Origin: Candidatus Mycobacterium wuenschmannii | GTDB lineage: Bacteria; Actinomycetota; Actinomycetes; Mycobacteriales; Mycobacteriaceae | Length of the DNA: 64,000 nt | Assembly: GCF_030252325.1 (NCBI RefSeq) | Contig: NZ_CP126981.1 | Location: forward strand, 3,472,001-3,536,000 | Direction of reading: 5' to 3' | In this document: piece after piece, positions 1 through 7,063 of the stretch | Position numbering within the stretch: position 1 is the stretch's first letter | Layout: the number at the start of each line of letters is the position of its first letter | Position numbers and translations under genes: made by a program | The notes under the pieces: generated by a model | What the model saw: the letters and a program-made list of their open reading frames with translations, nothing else | Database searches by the model: none | Told to the model about the DNA's origin: nothing

Positions 1-777
1 GCGCAGGTGACGTTGATCGGGCCGGGCAAGGGCAACGCGATGGGGCCCGCGTTCTGGTCGGAGCTGCCGGAGCTGTTCGCCTCGCTAGACGCCGACCCGA
101 ATGTTCGCGCCATCGTGCTGACCGGTTCCGGCCGCAATTTCAGCTACGGCCTCGACCTGCCGGCGATGGGCGGGACGCTGGCGCCGGTACTCGCCGACGG
201 CGCGATGGCCGGACCGCGCACCGAGTTCCACCGCGAAGTGCTGCGCATGCAAAACACCATCAGCGCCGTCGCGGACTGCCGCACGCCGACGATCGCGGCA
301 GTCCACGGTTGGTGCATCGGCGGTGGCGTCGACCTGATCTCCGCCGTCGACATCCGTTATGCCAGCGCCGACGCGAAGTTCTCCGTCCGCGAGGTCAAAC
401 TCGCGATCGTCGCTGACGTCGGCAGCCTGGCCCGGCTGCCGCTGATTCTGTCCGACGGGCATCTGCGCGAATTGGCGTTGACCGGCAAGGACATCGACGC
501 GGCCCGCGCCGAGAAGATCGGTTTGGTCAACGACGTGTTCGCCGATGCCGACGCGACACTGCAGGCCGCACACGCGACCGCCGCGGAGATCGCCGAGAAC
601 CCGCCGCTGACCGTGCGCGGGGTCAAGGATGTGCTTGACCAGCAACGTATTTCGCAGGTATCCGCGAGTTTGCGCTACGTGGCGGCGTGGAATGCGGCGT
701 TCCTGCCGTCGAAGGACCTGTCCGAAGGCATCGAGGCGACCTTCACCAAGCGCCCGCCGAAGTTCAAGGGCGAATAG
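1..777 (+). CDS. echA21: Crotonase-superfamily protein (EchA21-like, dienoyl-CoA isomerase signature), 5' end outside window
   Basis: The reading frame is open from the first base (GCG CAG GTG ACG...), so the gene almost certainly starts upstream; the GTG at 7 is only the first start-like codon. The visible part has the crotonase oxyanion-hole regions NFSYGLDLPAM and HGWCIGGGVDL. The segment FSVREVKLAIVADVGSLARLP resembles the delta3,5-delta2,4-dienoyl-CoA isomerase (ECH1) active-site stretch, with the acidic pair in REV and ADVG, more than a hydratase. Expected role: cytosolic beta-oxidation of unsaturated acyl-CoA. By position next to lipE it matches M. tuberculosis Rv3774. Family assignment is firm; isomerase rather than hydratase activity is inferred. 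Confidence 0.9.
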   Translation, partial: AQVTLIGPGKGNAMGPAFWSELPELFASLDADPNVRAIVLTGSGRNFSYGLDLPAMGGTLAPVLADGAMAGPRTEFHREVLRMQNTISAVADCRTPTIAAVHGWCIGGGVDLISAVDIRYASADAKFSVREVKLAIVADVGSLARLPLILSDGHLRELALTGKDIDAARAEKIGLVNDVFADADATLQAAHATAAEIAENPPLTVRGVKDVLDQQRISQVSASLRYVAAWNAAFLPSKDLSEGIEATFTKRPPKFKGE

Positions 778-796
778 CATCGGGTAACCGCCGTGA

Positions 797-985
797 ATGG
801 CTAAATATCGAGTACTGAATCCACACGGCGACGTCGTCGACTCCAAAGAGATCGCCAGCGCGGACGACGCGCACGCCTGGTTTGTCGACGCCAAGGCCGA
901 CAACTCCGAACTCGGCTGGCGCATGGAAGTCGAATCCGACGGCAATTGGCGGTTCTTCGACGACACCGAAGGCGACCGAGCCTGA
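797..985 (+). CDS. Small conserved hypothetical protein (62 aa)
   Basis: A 62-residue acidic protein beginning MAKYRVLNPHG and ending DDTEGDRA, rich in Asp/Glu and Trp, with no signal peptide or membrane segment. It starts 19 nt after the crotonase stop and ends 11 nt before the convergent 13E12 gene. Codon use is typical of the genome (GC-rich third positions). The pattern of Trp and charged residues (AHAWFVDAKADNSELGWRMEV) suggests a compact folded domain. A SigF-like element lies just upstream (761-786). Function unknown; that it is a real gene rests on codon use and its fit between neighbours. Confidence 0.7.
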   Translation: MAKYRVLNPHGDVVDSKEIASADDAHAWFVDAKADNSELGWRMEVESDGNWRFFDDTEGDRA

Positions 986-996
986 GCCGCAACGCA

Positions 997-2358
997 TTAC
1001 GGCGCTTCGTCGTCGTCGCTGTCCCGTAGCAGTTTTTCGGGGTGGTGGTAGGTGTTGATTCTCGACTGACCGTGGTCGAGGTGGGGTGGTGGGATCCATT
1101 CGGTTTCATACCGGTGGTTCTTGCGGGTCTTCCAGCCTTTTTCGGTCATCTCATGGTTGGGGTGGCAGGCGAGGGTGAGGGTGTTGACGTCGGTGACGGG
1201 GTTGTTTCGGTAGGGGTCGTCGTGGTGGACCTCGCACCGGTCGGCGGGCGTAGGGCAGCCCGGGAAGGTGCAGCCACGATCCCTGGCGTGGAGGACGAGG
1301 CGCTGGGCCGGGGTGGCCAGGCGTTTGGTGTGATACAGCGCCAGGGCTTTGCCGTTGTCGAAGATCGCCAGGTAGTGGTGGGCGTGGGAGCCGAGCCGGA
1401 TCACGTCGCTCATCGGCAGTAGGGTGCCGCCGCTGGTGAGGCCGCGGCCGGCGCCGTTCTCGAGTTCTTGCAGGGTGGTGGTGACGATGATGCTGGCGGG
1501 CAGCCCGTTGTGCTGACCCAGATCGCCGGAGGCCAGCAGTGCTCGGCCGGCGGCCAGGAGCGCGTCGTGGGTGCGCTGCGCCGGGCCGCGGGTGTCGCCT
1601 TGGATCTGGGCTTCGGACGGGGTCCCGCTGACGCACGGCACATCGTCGTCGGGGTTGCACATGCCGGGGGCGGCGAGCTTGGCGAACACCGTGTCCCACG
1701 TCGCCCGGGCCTCGGGCGTCAGGTAGCCGGTCACCTTGCTCATGCCGTCGATGTCTTGCTTACCGATCGTGACGCCGCGCCGTTTGGCGCGGTCGACGTC
1801 GGTGAAGTCGCCGTCGGGGTTGAGACAGTCCATCAACTTGTCGGCGAGCTTGGCCAACTCGTCGGGCCAGTGCTGCAGGCTCAGGTCAGCCAGCTTGGCT
1901 TCGGCGATGCCGCGGGTCTCGACGTCGACGAAGTCGGGGATCCGCTGCCAGAACGAGCGGATCACCGCGATATGACCGGCACCCACGTGCCCGTTGCGCT
2001 GCGCGGCGGCGGTGGCCTCCAATACCGGCGGTAGCGGCTCCCCGTTCAGCGCGGTCCGCTCGCCCAGATCCTCGGCTTCGTGCATCCGGCGGGACGCCTC
2101 GGCACGGGTGATCCGCAACCGATCGGCCAACACCGGGGCGAGTTTGCCGCCCAACACCGCAGGCTCCACCCGGGCCAACTCGGTGAGCAGTGCGTGCTCG
2201 ATCGCGGGCTGCATCCGCCGAAACGTCTCGAAGCGTTCCAGCACCGCGAGGCGCTCCGGAGTGGTCAACGCGTCGAAGCTCAGGTCGAGGGCCGCTTTGT
2301 AGCCGGCCTCCAGGGCGTCGAGCACCCCGACAACCTCATCACGACTACTCGAACGCAT
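997..2358 (-). CDS. 13E12 repeat family protein, DUF222 + HNH endonuclease domain
   Basis: A 453-aa protein starting MRSSSRDEVVGVLDALEAG. The N-terminal two thirds is a DUF222 region. The C-terminal part (about residues 359-410) is an HNH nuclease fold: a Cys pair in CTFPGC, the His pair in CEVHHDD, an Asn, and a second zinc-type group in CHPNHEM. This is the mycobacterial 13E12/REP13E12 family, often multicopy and possibly selfish or homing-type; activity is unproven. The start is set by a TATAAT box ending 6 nt before the ATG, with a perfect SOS box over the start (2349-2364), so the gene looks DNA-damage induced. It lies between echA21 and lipE on the minus strand, unlike the remembered M. 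tuberculosis order lipE-Rv3776. A longer frame continues upstream to 3561 but lies antisense to lipE and is discounted. Confidence 0.9.
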   Translation of the reverse strand: MRSSSRDEVVGVLDALEAGYKAALDLSFDALTTPERLAVLERFETFRRMQPAIEHALLTELARVEPAVLGGKLAPVLADRLRITRAEASRRMHEAEDLGERTALNGEPLPPVLEATAAAQRNGHVGAGHIAVIRSFWQRIPDFVDVETRGIAEAKLADLSLQHWPDELAKLADKLMDCLNPDGDFTDVDRAKRRGVTIGKQDIDGMSKVTGYLTPEARATWDTVFAKLAAPGMCNPDDDVPCVSGTPSEAQIQGDTRGPAQRTHDALLAAGRALLASGDLGQHNGLPASIIVTTTLQELENGAGRGLTSGGTLLPMSDVIRLGSHAHHYLAIFDNGKALALYHTKRLATPAQRLVLHARDRGCTFPGCPTPADRCEVHHDDPYRNNPVTDVNTLTLACHPNHEMTEKGWKTRKNHRYETEWIPPPHLDHGQSRINTYHHPEKLLRDSDDDEAP

Positions 2359-2370
2359 GTTCGAATTATA
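2349..2370 (-). promoter_or_regulatory. LexA (SOS) box plus -10 box over a leaderless start
   Basis: Positions 2349-2364 read TCGAAC-GCAT-GTTCGA, a perfect match to the mycobacterial SOS box TCGAAC-N4-GTTCGA. On the minus strand a perfect -10 hexamer TATAAT occupies 2370-2365, and the ATG of the 13E12 gene (2358) follows after 6 nt, so the transcript probably begins on the start codon with LexA covering it. It is also 106 bp upstream of the divergent lipE start. Confidence 0.9.
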
Positions 2371-2469
2371 ACGAGCCTCGGTGACGAAATCCCCTGTTGA
2401 ACGCCCATCTGTGGATAACCGTTCAACTGTGGATAACTCGGCCAAGCGGCTTCCACGTACCCTCGCGGC

Positions 2470-3711
2470 ATGGACGACGCACAGGGCAGAATCCGGGTCC
2501 CGGCAGACCTCGACGCCGTCACCGACATCGGCGACGAAGACCATTCCGGTATCGACCCGCGGGCCGTCGAACGAATCTGGGGCGCCGCCAAGCACTGGTA
2601 CCAGGCCGGCATGCATCCGGCGATCCAGGTCTGCCTGCGGCACAACGGCCGAGTCGTGCTGAATCGGGCGATCGGGCATGGCTGGGGCAACGCACCCACC
2701 GACGCCCCCGACGCCGAGCAGATCGCCGTTCGGACCGACACCCCGTTCTGCGTCTACTCCTCGGCGAAGGCGATCACCGCAACCGTCGTGCACATGCTTG
2801 TCGAACGCGGCCACTTCTCGCTCGACGACAAGGTCTGCGAGTACATCCCGACGTACACCAGCCACGGCAAAGACCGCACCACCATCCGGCATGTGCTCAC
2901 GCACAGTGCCGGCGTTCCGTTCCCCACCGGACCGAAACCGGACCTCAAGCGGGCCGACGACCACGAGTACGCGCAGGAGATGCTCGGCCAGTTGCGGCCG
3001 TTCTACCGCCCGGGCCTGGTGCACATCTATCACGCTCTGACCTGGGGTCCGCTGATGCGCGAAATCGTCTACGCCACAACGGGTAAGGAAATTCGCGAGA
3101 TTCTGGCAACCGACATCCTCGACCCGCTGAACTTCCGGTGGACGAATTTCGGAGTGGCAGAAGAGGACATTCCACTGGTCGCGCACAGCCATCCCACCGG
3201 GCACCCATTGCTGCCCGCACCGATCGCCGCGGCCTTCCGTAAGGCGATCGGCGGCACCACCCACGAGATCATCCCGATCACCAACACGCCGCTGTTCCTG
3301 AAAACCATCGTCCCGTCGTCGAACACCATCTCGAATGCCGCCGAGATGTCGCGGTTCGCCGAAATATGGCGTCGCGGAGGCGAACTCGACGGTGTGCGGG
3401 TGATGAGTCCGGAGACGCTGCAGGACGCGGCGAAGCAGTGTCGGCGCCTGCGGCCGGACGTCGCGACAGGTCTGCTGCCGGCCCGCTGGGGTACCGGATT
3501 CCAGCTCGGCACTAAGAGATTCGGCCCGTTCGGTCGCGGCGCGCCGCACGCGTTCGGCCACTTGGGCCTGGTCAACTGCGCGATCTGGAATGACCCGGAG
3601 CGTGCGCTGGCAGCGGGCGTGGTCAGCAGCGGCAAGCCGGGCCGAGACCCCGAGGTCAAGCGGTACACCGCGCTCATGGACCGCATCGCCGCGGAGATCC
3701 CGCGCGTTTGA
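2470..3711 (+). CDS. lipE: Beta-lactamase-fold esterase/lipase LipE
   Basis: A 413-aa cytosolic-looking serine hydrolase of the class C beta-lactamase/esterase family. The nucleophile motif S-x-x-K is SSAK at residues 97-100; a Tyr motif YHA lies at 187-189; IRHVLTHSAG (139-148) is the usual family signature; a C-terminal FGHLG replaces the KTG-type box. It probably hydrolyses short-chain carboxyl esters; the natural substrate is unknown. ATG at 2470 was chosen because it follows the divergent 13E12 promoter region. By sequence and position next to the crotonase it matches M. tuberculosis LipE (Rv3775). The next gene starts 23 nt downstream. Confidence 0.88.
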   Translation: MDDAQGRIRVPADLDAVTDIGDEDHSGIDPRAVERIWGAAKHWYQAGMHPAIQVCLRHNGRVVLNRAIGHGWGNAPTDAPDAEQIAVRTDTPFCVYSSAKAITATVVHMLVERGHFSLDDKVCEYIPTYTSHGKDRTTIRHVLTHSAGVPFPTGPKPDLKRADDHEYAQEMLGQLRPFYRPGLVHIYHALTWGPLMREIVYATTGKEIREILATDILDPLNFRWTNFGVAEEDIPLVAHSHPTGHPLLPAPIAAAFRKAIGGTTHEIIPITNTPLFLKTIVPSSNTISNAAEMSRFAEIWRRGGELDGVRVMSPETLQDAAKQCRRLRPDVATGLLPARWGTGFQLGTKRFGPFGRGAPHAFGHLGLVNCAIWNDPERALAAGVVSSGKPGRDPEVKRYTALMDRIAAEIPRV

Positions 3712-3722
3712 GGATCCTGCGC

Positions 3723-3728
3723 CATAGT
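3723..3728 (+). promoter_or_regulatory. -10 box for leaderless membrane-protein gene
   Basis: CATAGT followed by 6 nt and the GTG at 3735. The spacing puts the predicted +1 on the start codon, as seen repeatedly in this window. Confidence 0.5.
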
Positions 3729-3734
3729 TGAGCG

Positions 3735-4109
3735 GTGCAACCGCAGTATCCGTACTACCCGCCGCCCGCGCCGCCGAAGCGACACACGGTCACCGACATC
3801 ACCTTGACCGTCATCTTGTCGGTGCTTGCCGGCGCCGGCGCACTCGGCGCCGTGGCGTTCTCGTTCTTCTTCATCATGGCCACCGACTCTTGTGGCTCGC
3901 GCAAATGTGATTACGACGCGCTCGGGGCCGCCTACCTGACCACCTGGGGCGGAGTCGGGGTGGCCGTCCTGATCGGCGTCATCGGCGTCATCGTCACCGC
4001 TATCGGCAAATGGACGATGTGGTTCTGGCCGGCTGCGTCGCTGGTGATCATCGCGGTCTCGACCGGGGTTGGCCTGCATCTGGCCTACTCGGTCATCGGC
4101 CACGTGTGA
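3735..4109 (+). CDS. Proline-rich N-terminus multi-pass membrane protein, unknown function
   Basis: A 124-aa protein starting with GTG: a Pro/Tyr-rich cytosolic tail (MQPQYPYYPPPAPPK), then about four hydrophobic helices (near residues 20-48, 64-88 and 92-120). A short polar loop carries two cysteines (DSCGSRKCDYD) between the first helices and could form a disulfide outside the membrane. No catalytic motif is seen. It ends 3 nt before the tRNA-Ser gene on the other strand. The tail resembles those of many small actinobacterial membrane proteins. Function unknown. Confidence 0.72.
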   Translation: MQPQYPYYPPPAPPKRHTVTDITLTVILSVLAGAGALGAVAFSFFFIMATDSCGSRKCDYDALGAAYLTTWGGVGVAVLIGVIGVIVTAIGKWTMWFWPAASLVIIAVSTGVGLHLAYSVIGHV

Positions 4110-4112
4110 GAG

Positions 4113-4199
4113 CGGTGGCGGAGGGATTTGAACCCCCGGACGGTTTTGGCCGTCTCTCGCTTTCAAGGCGAGTGCATTAGGCCGCTCTGCCACGCCACC
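4113..4199 (-). tRNA. tRNA-Ser (anticodon UGA)
   Basis: The minus strand folds as a class II tRNA. The acceptor stem is GGTGGCG with CGCCACC, discriminator G. The anticodon stem CTCGC/GCGAG encloses loop CTTGAAA, giving anticodon TGA. A long variable arm (GACGG..CCGTC) is typical of tRNA-Ser, followed by the T-arm GGGGGTTCAAATCCC. CCA is not encoded. Total 87 nt. Confidence 0.95.
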
Positions 4200-4233
4200 G
4201 TCGACAAGGGTAGCGGGCTGGACGTCCCCGGGG

Positions 4234-4722
4234 TTACTGAGATCCCTTCAGCGCGGCGCTGATCCGGCGGCAGTTCTCCCCCACCGCGACGACCTGCGAG
4301 CGCGACAGCGGGCCGAGGAAATGCACCCGGATCGCGTCGGCGTAGGTCGTCATCGCGTGCCGCGCGACAGTCCGGCCCTCGTCGGTGATCTCTGCGACAA
4401 CGCCGCGCCGATCGTCCTGACTGGCCTCGCGTCGTACCAATCCCTGCGTCTCCAGTCGGCGGACCTGACGCGTCAGCCGGCTCGGCAACGACGCCAGCGC
4501 CTCGGCCAGATCGCCCATCCGGGCGCAGCCCGTCGGAGCGTGGTCCAGCAGATCGAGAACCCTGACGTCGAACAGCGACAGCTGATGCGCCTCAGTGAGT
4601 TGGCGGTTCAGCGTCGCATACAGCCGCAGGGTGGAATCCAGGAAGTTCTGCCACGATTTCTGCTCAGCGATATCCAGCCCGGGCATCTCACTGGCTGTCC
4701 GGCCGGCAATCAGGGCGGCCAT
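4234..4722 (-). CDS. MarR-family transcriptional regulator
   Basis: A 162-aa winged-helix regulator. The DNA-binding core (about residues 50-120) has the MarR pattern: VRVLDLLDHAPTG, GDLAEALASLPSRLTRQVRRLETQGLVRREASQDDRRGV, then EITDEGR with the DxR wing. ATG at 4722 is preferred over the GTG at 4725 because a TAGCAT -10 box ends exactly 6 nt upstream of it (leaderless). It is divergent from the quinone oxidoreductase gene 56 bp away, so it may regulate that gene and itself; no clear palindrome is visible between them. The ligand is unknown. Confidence 0.88.
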   Translation of the reverse strand: MAALIAGRTASEMPGLDIAEQKSWQNFLDSTLRLYATLNRQLTEAHQLSLFDVRVLDLLDHAPTGCARMGDLAEALASLPSRLTRQVRRLETQGLVRREASQDDRRGVVAEITDEGRTVARHAMTTYADAIRVHFLGPLSRSQVVAVGENCRRISAALKGSQ

Positions 4723-4728
4723 CACGTC

Positions 4729-4766
4729 ATGCTATTTGACACATCGCCTTTGGAACAGGGGCTAGT
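4729..4766. promoter_or_regulatory. Divergent promoter region, MarR / quinone oxidoreductase
   Basis: Minus strand: -10 box TAGCAT (4734-4729), 6 nt from the MarR ATG. Plus strand: a -35 TTGACA at 4736-4741 and a possible -10 GCTAGT at 4761-4766 (spacing 19) for the oxidoreductase. The two promoters overlap, so a MarR dimer bound here could shut both. Confidence 0.5.
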
Positions 4767-4778
4767 AGCGTGGCGGGC

Positions 4779-5756
4779 ATGTATGGCATCGTCGCCGAAT
4801 CCGCCGACCGACTTGTCTGGCAGCAGGTCCCCGACGTCAGCGTGGGCGCGGGTGAGGTGCTGATCAAGGTCACCGCTGCCGGAGTCAACCGGGCCGACCT
4901 GTTGCAGGCCGCCGGGCTCTATCCGCCGCCACCGGGCGCCAGCGAACTGCTGGGCATGGAGGTCTCCGGCGTCATCGAAGCGGTCGGCGACGAGGTCGCG
5001 GATTGGTCGCCAGGCCAGGAGGTCTGCGCGCTGCTGGCAGGCGGCGGCTATGCCGAATACGTCGCGGTGCCGGTCGGCCAGTTGCTGCCGCACCCCGCCG
5101 GACTCGACCTCGTGGACTCCGCCGGTGTGCCCGAGGTCGCCTGCACGGTCTGGTCGAACCTGGTCATGACGGCGCATCTGAGCGAGGGCCAGACTCTGCT
5201 GATGCACGGCGGCGCCAGCGGTGTCGGCAGCCACGCGATCCAGATCGGCACGGCGTTGGGCGCCCGGGTCGCCGTCACCGCGGGATCGCCGGAGAAGCTG
5301 GAGTCCTGCCGCGAACTCGGCGCCGAGATCCTGATCAACTACCGCGAAGACGACTTCGTCGAGCGGATCCGCTCGGCGACCGACGGCAGGGGTGCCGACG
5401 TCATCTTCGACATCATGGGCGCCGCGTATCTCGACCGGAACATCGACGCGCTGGCCACCGGCGGCCGCCTGGTCATCATCGGCATGCAGGGCGGGGTCAA
5501 AGGCGAACTCAACATCGGCAAGCTGATGGGCAAACGCGCCCACGTCATCGGCACCACGCTGCGGGCACGTCCGACTAACGGACCGGGCAGCAAGAGCGAG
5601 GTCGTCGCCGCCGTAACCGAGTCGGTGTGGCCGATGATCGCCGACGGGCGGGTGCGGCCGGTGATCGGCAAGCGGGTGCCGATTCAGGAGGCCGGCGAGG
5701 CGCACCGGTTGCTGCAGTCGGGCGAGGTGACGGGGAAGGTCGTACTGACCGTCTAG
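4779..5756 (+). CDS. NAD(P)H:quinone oxidoreductase, zinc-independent MDR family
   Basis: A 325-aa member of the medium-chain dehydrogenase/reductase superfamily, quinone oxidoreductase (QOR/PIG3) subgroup. It has an N-terminal GroES-like domain with the GVNRADLLQAAGLYPPPPG signature and the Rossmann cofactor site GGASGVGS at residues 144-151. The zinc-binding cysteines of alcohol dehydrogenases are absent. Expected role: one-electron or hydride reduction of quinones or enones in the cytosol. ATG at 4779 (MYGIVAESADRLVWQ) is favoured; a GTG at 4770 is possible. It is divergent from the MarR gene and its stop abuts the stop of the next, convergent gene. Homologue of Rv3777 by order. Confidence 0.88.
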   Translation: MYGIVAESADRLVWQQVPDVSVGAGEVLIKVTAAGVNRADLLQAAGLYPPPPGASELLGMEVSGVIEAVGDEVADWSPGQEVCALLAGGGYAEYVAVPVGQLLPHPAGLDLVDSAGVPEVACTVWSNLVMTAHLSEGQTLLMHGGASGVGSHAIQIGTALGARVAVTAGSPEKLESCRELGAEILINYREDDFVERIRSATDGRGADVIFDIMGAAYLDRNIDALATGGRLVIIGMQGGVKGELNIGKLMGKRAHVIGTTLRARPTNGPGSKSEVVAAVTESVWPMIADGRVRPVIGKRVPIQEAGEAHRLLQSGEVTGKVVLTV

Positions 5757-6953
5757 TCAGCCCAGCGAGGCGAGAGCGCGGACGAGTTGGTCGACCTCGG
5801 CCATCGTCGAGTAGTGCGCGAGGCCGACGGTGACCGCGCCGCCGACGTCGTTGACGCCGATCACGTCGAGCACCCGCGAGTTGGCGTTCGAGATAGCCAG
5901 GATCCCATTGTCGGCCAGCCGCTGCACAACCCGCTCGGCCGGCACATCGTGCACTGCGAAGCTGACCACCGGGATGCGCGAATCGGGCCGCGCGATCACC
6001 ACTACCCGCGGCAGCGAGCGCAACGAGCCCATCAGGTACTCGAAGATGCCGTCCATGTAGGTCGTCGCGGATTGCAGTGAGGTGGACAGCCTTTCGCGCC
6101 GGGTGCCGCGGGCCGACTCGTCGAGCGAGGCCAGGTATTCGATGCTGGCGACGAAGCCGCCGAGCAGGCCGAACTGGTGTACGCCGACCTCGAGCCGGCC
6201 GGGCCCGGTGGCGTAGGGGTTGGTGGACACCGAGGTGAAGGTGTTGATCATCGCCGGGTCGCGGAACACCAACGCGCCGACCGGCGGGCCGCCCCAGTTG
6301 ACGGCGTTGATCGCCACCACGTCGGCGTCGATGTCGTCGATGTCGATCAGCCGGTAGGGCGCCGCGGCGGAGTGGTCGACGACGACGAACCCGCCTACGT
6401 CGTGCACCAACTTCGTCACCGGCCGCAGATCGGTGAGCGTGCCGAGGGTCCCTGACGCCGAGCTCACGGCGACCAGCCGGGTCGCCTGACCGATCAGGCC
6501 TTCCCACTGCCACGACGGCAGGTCGCCGGTCTCGATGTCCACCTCGGCCCACTTGACCTTGGCGCCGAACCGGTTCGCCGCGCGCAACCAGGGCGCGATG
6601 TTGGCCTCGTCGTCGAGCCGGGTGACGACCATCTCGTAGCCCAGGCCGGCGCGCGTCGAGGAGGCGTCGGCCAGCGACGCCAGCAACACCGCGCGGTCGG
6701 CGCCGAGCACCACGCCGCGGGGATCGGCGTTGACCAGGTCGGCCGCCGCCTGGCGCGCCGCGTCGAGCACGGCTGCGCTGCGCTTGGCCGAGGGATGCGG
6801 GCCGACGGTGCTGGGGAACGAGCCGCGGAAGGCCGTCGAGACCGTGGTGGCAACCGAGTCGGGGATCAGCATGCCGGTCGGCGCGTCGAGGTGCACCCAT
6901 CCGTCCCCGAGCGACGGGTGCAACCCGCGCACTCGGGCGACGTCGTATGCCAT
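5757..6953 (-). CDS. Class V aminotransferase / cysteine desulfurase-fold protein lacking the PLP lysine
   Basis: A 398-aa fold-type I protein related to cysteine desulfurases (matches Rv3778c by order and sequence). The cofactor-aspartate region is present as [11 protein letters not shown] (about 191-200). The segment that normally reads S-G-H-K-x-x-G-P is NAVNWGGPP (216-224), so the Schiff-base lysine is replaced by Asn219/Trp220. It is therefore unlikely to act as a normal PLP aminotransferase or desulfurase. The start was set at the ATG giving [10 protein letters not shown]; an in-frame ATG at 6977 is less likely. Its stop codon abuts that of the oxidoreductase gene. Function unknown. Confidence 0.8.
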   Translation of the reverse strand: MAYDVARVRGLHPSLGDGWVHLDAPTGMLIPDSVATTVSTAFRGSFPSTVGPHPSAKRSAAVLDAARQAAADLVNADPRGVVLGADRAVLLASLADASSTRAGLGYEMVVTRLDDEANIAPWLRAANRFGAKVKWAEVDIETGDLPSWQWEGLIGQATRLVAVSSASGTLGTLTDLRPVTKLVHDVGGFVVVDHSAAAPYRLIDIDDIDADVVAINAVNWGGPPVGALVFRDPAMINTFTSVSTNPYATGPGRLEVGVHQFGLLGGFVASIEYLASLDESARGTRRERLSTSLQSATTYMDGIFEYLMGSLRSLPRVVVIARPDSRIPVVSFAVHDVPAERVVQRLADNGILAISNANSRVLDVIGVNDVGGAVTVGLAHYSTMAEVDQLVRALASLG

Positions 6954-7051
6954 ACCAGCCACCTTAGAGCTATGCACAATAAGAGGAACCGTGACGGTAG
7001 CGGGCGGCCCGGATACCAGCCCACCATCCTGAGCCAGGTCACCCGGCCAGC

Positions 7052-7057
7052 CATACT
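7052..7057 (+). promoter_or_regulatory. -10 box for leaderless GT-C gene
   Basis: CATACT, 6 nt before the GTG at 7064. It would serve the whole 7064-12113 gene string. Confidence 0.5.
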
Positions 7058-7063
7058 AGTCGC

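Noticed and set aside
2359..3561. Upstream extension of the 13E12 frame to about 850 codons
   Set aside because: It is antisense to lipE, and the SOS box, TATAAT and ATG at 2358 fix the real start.
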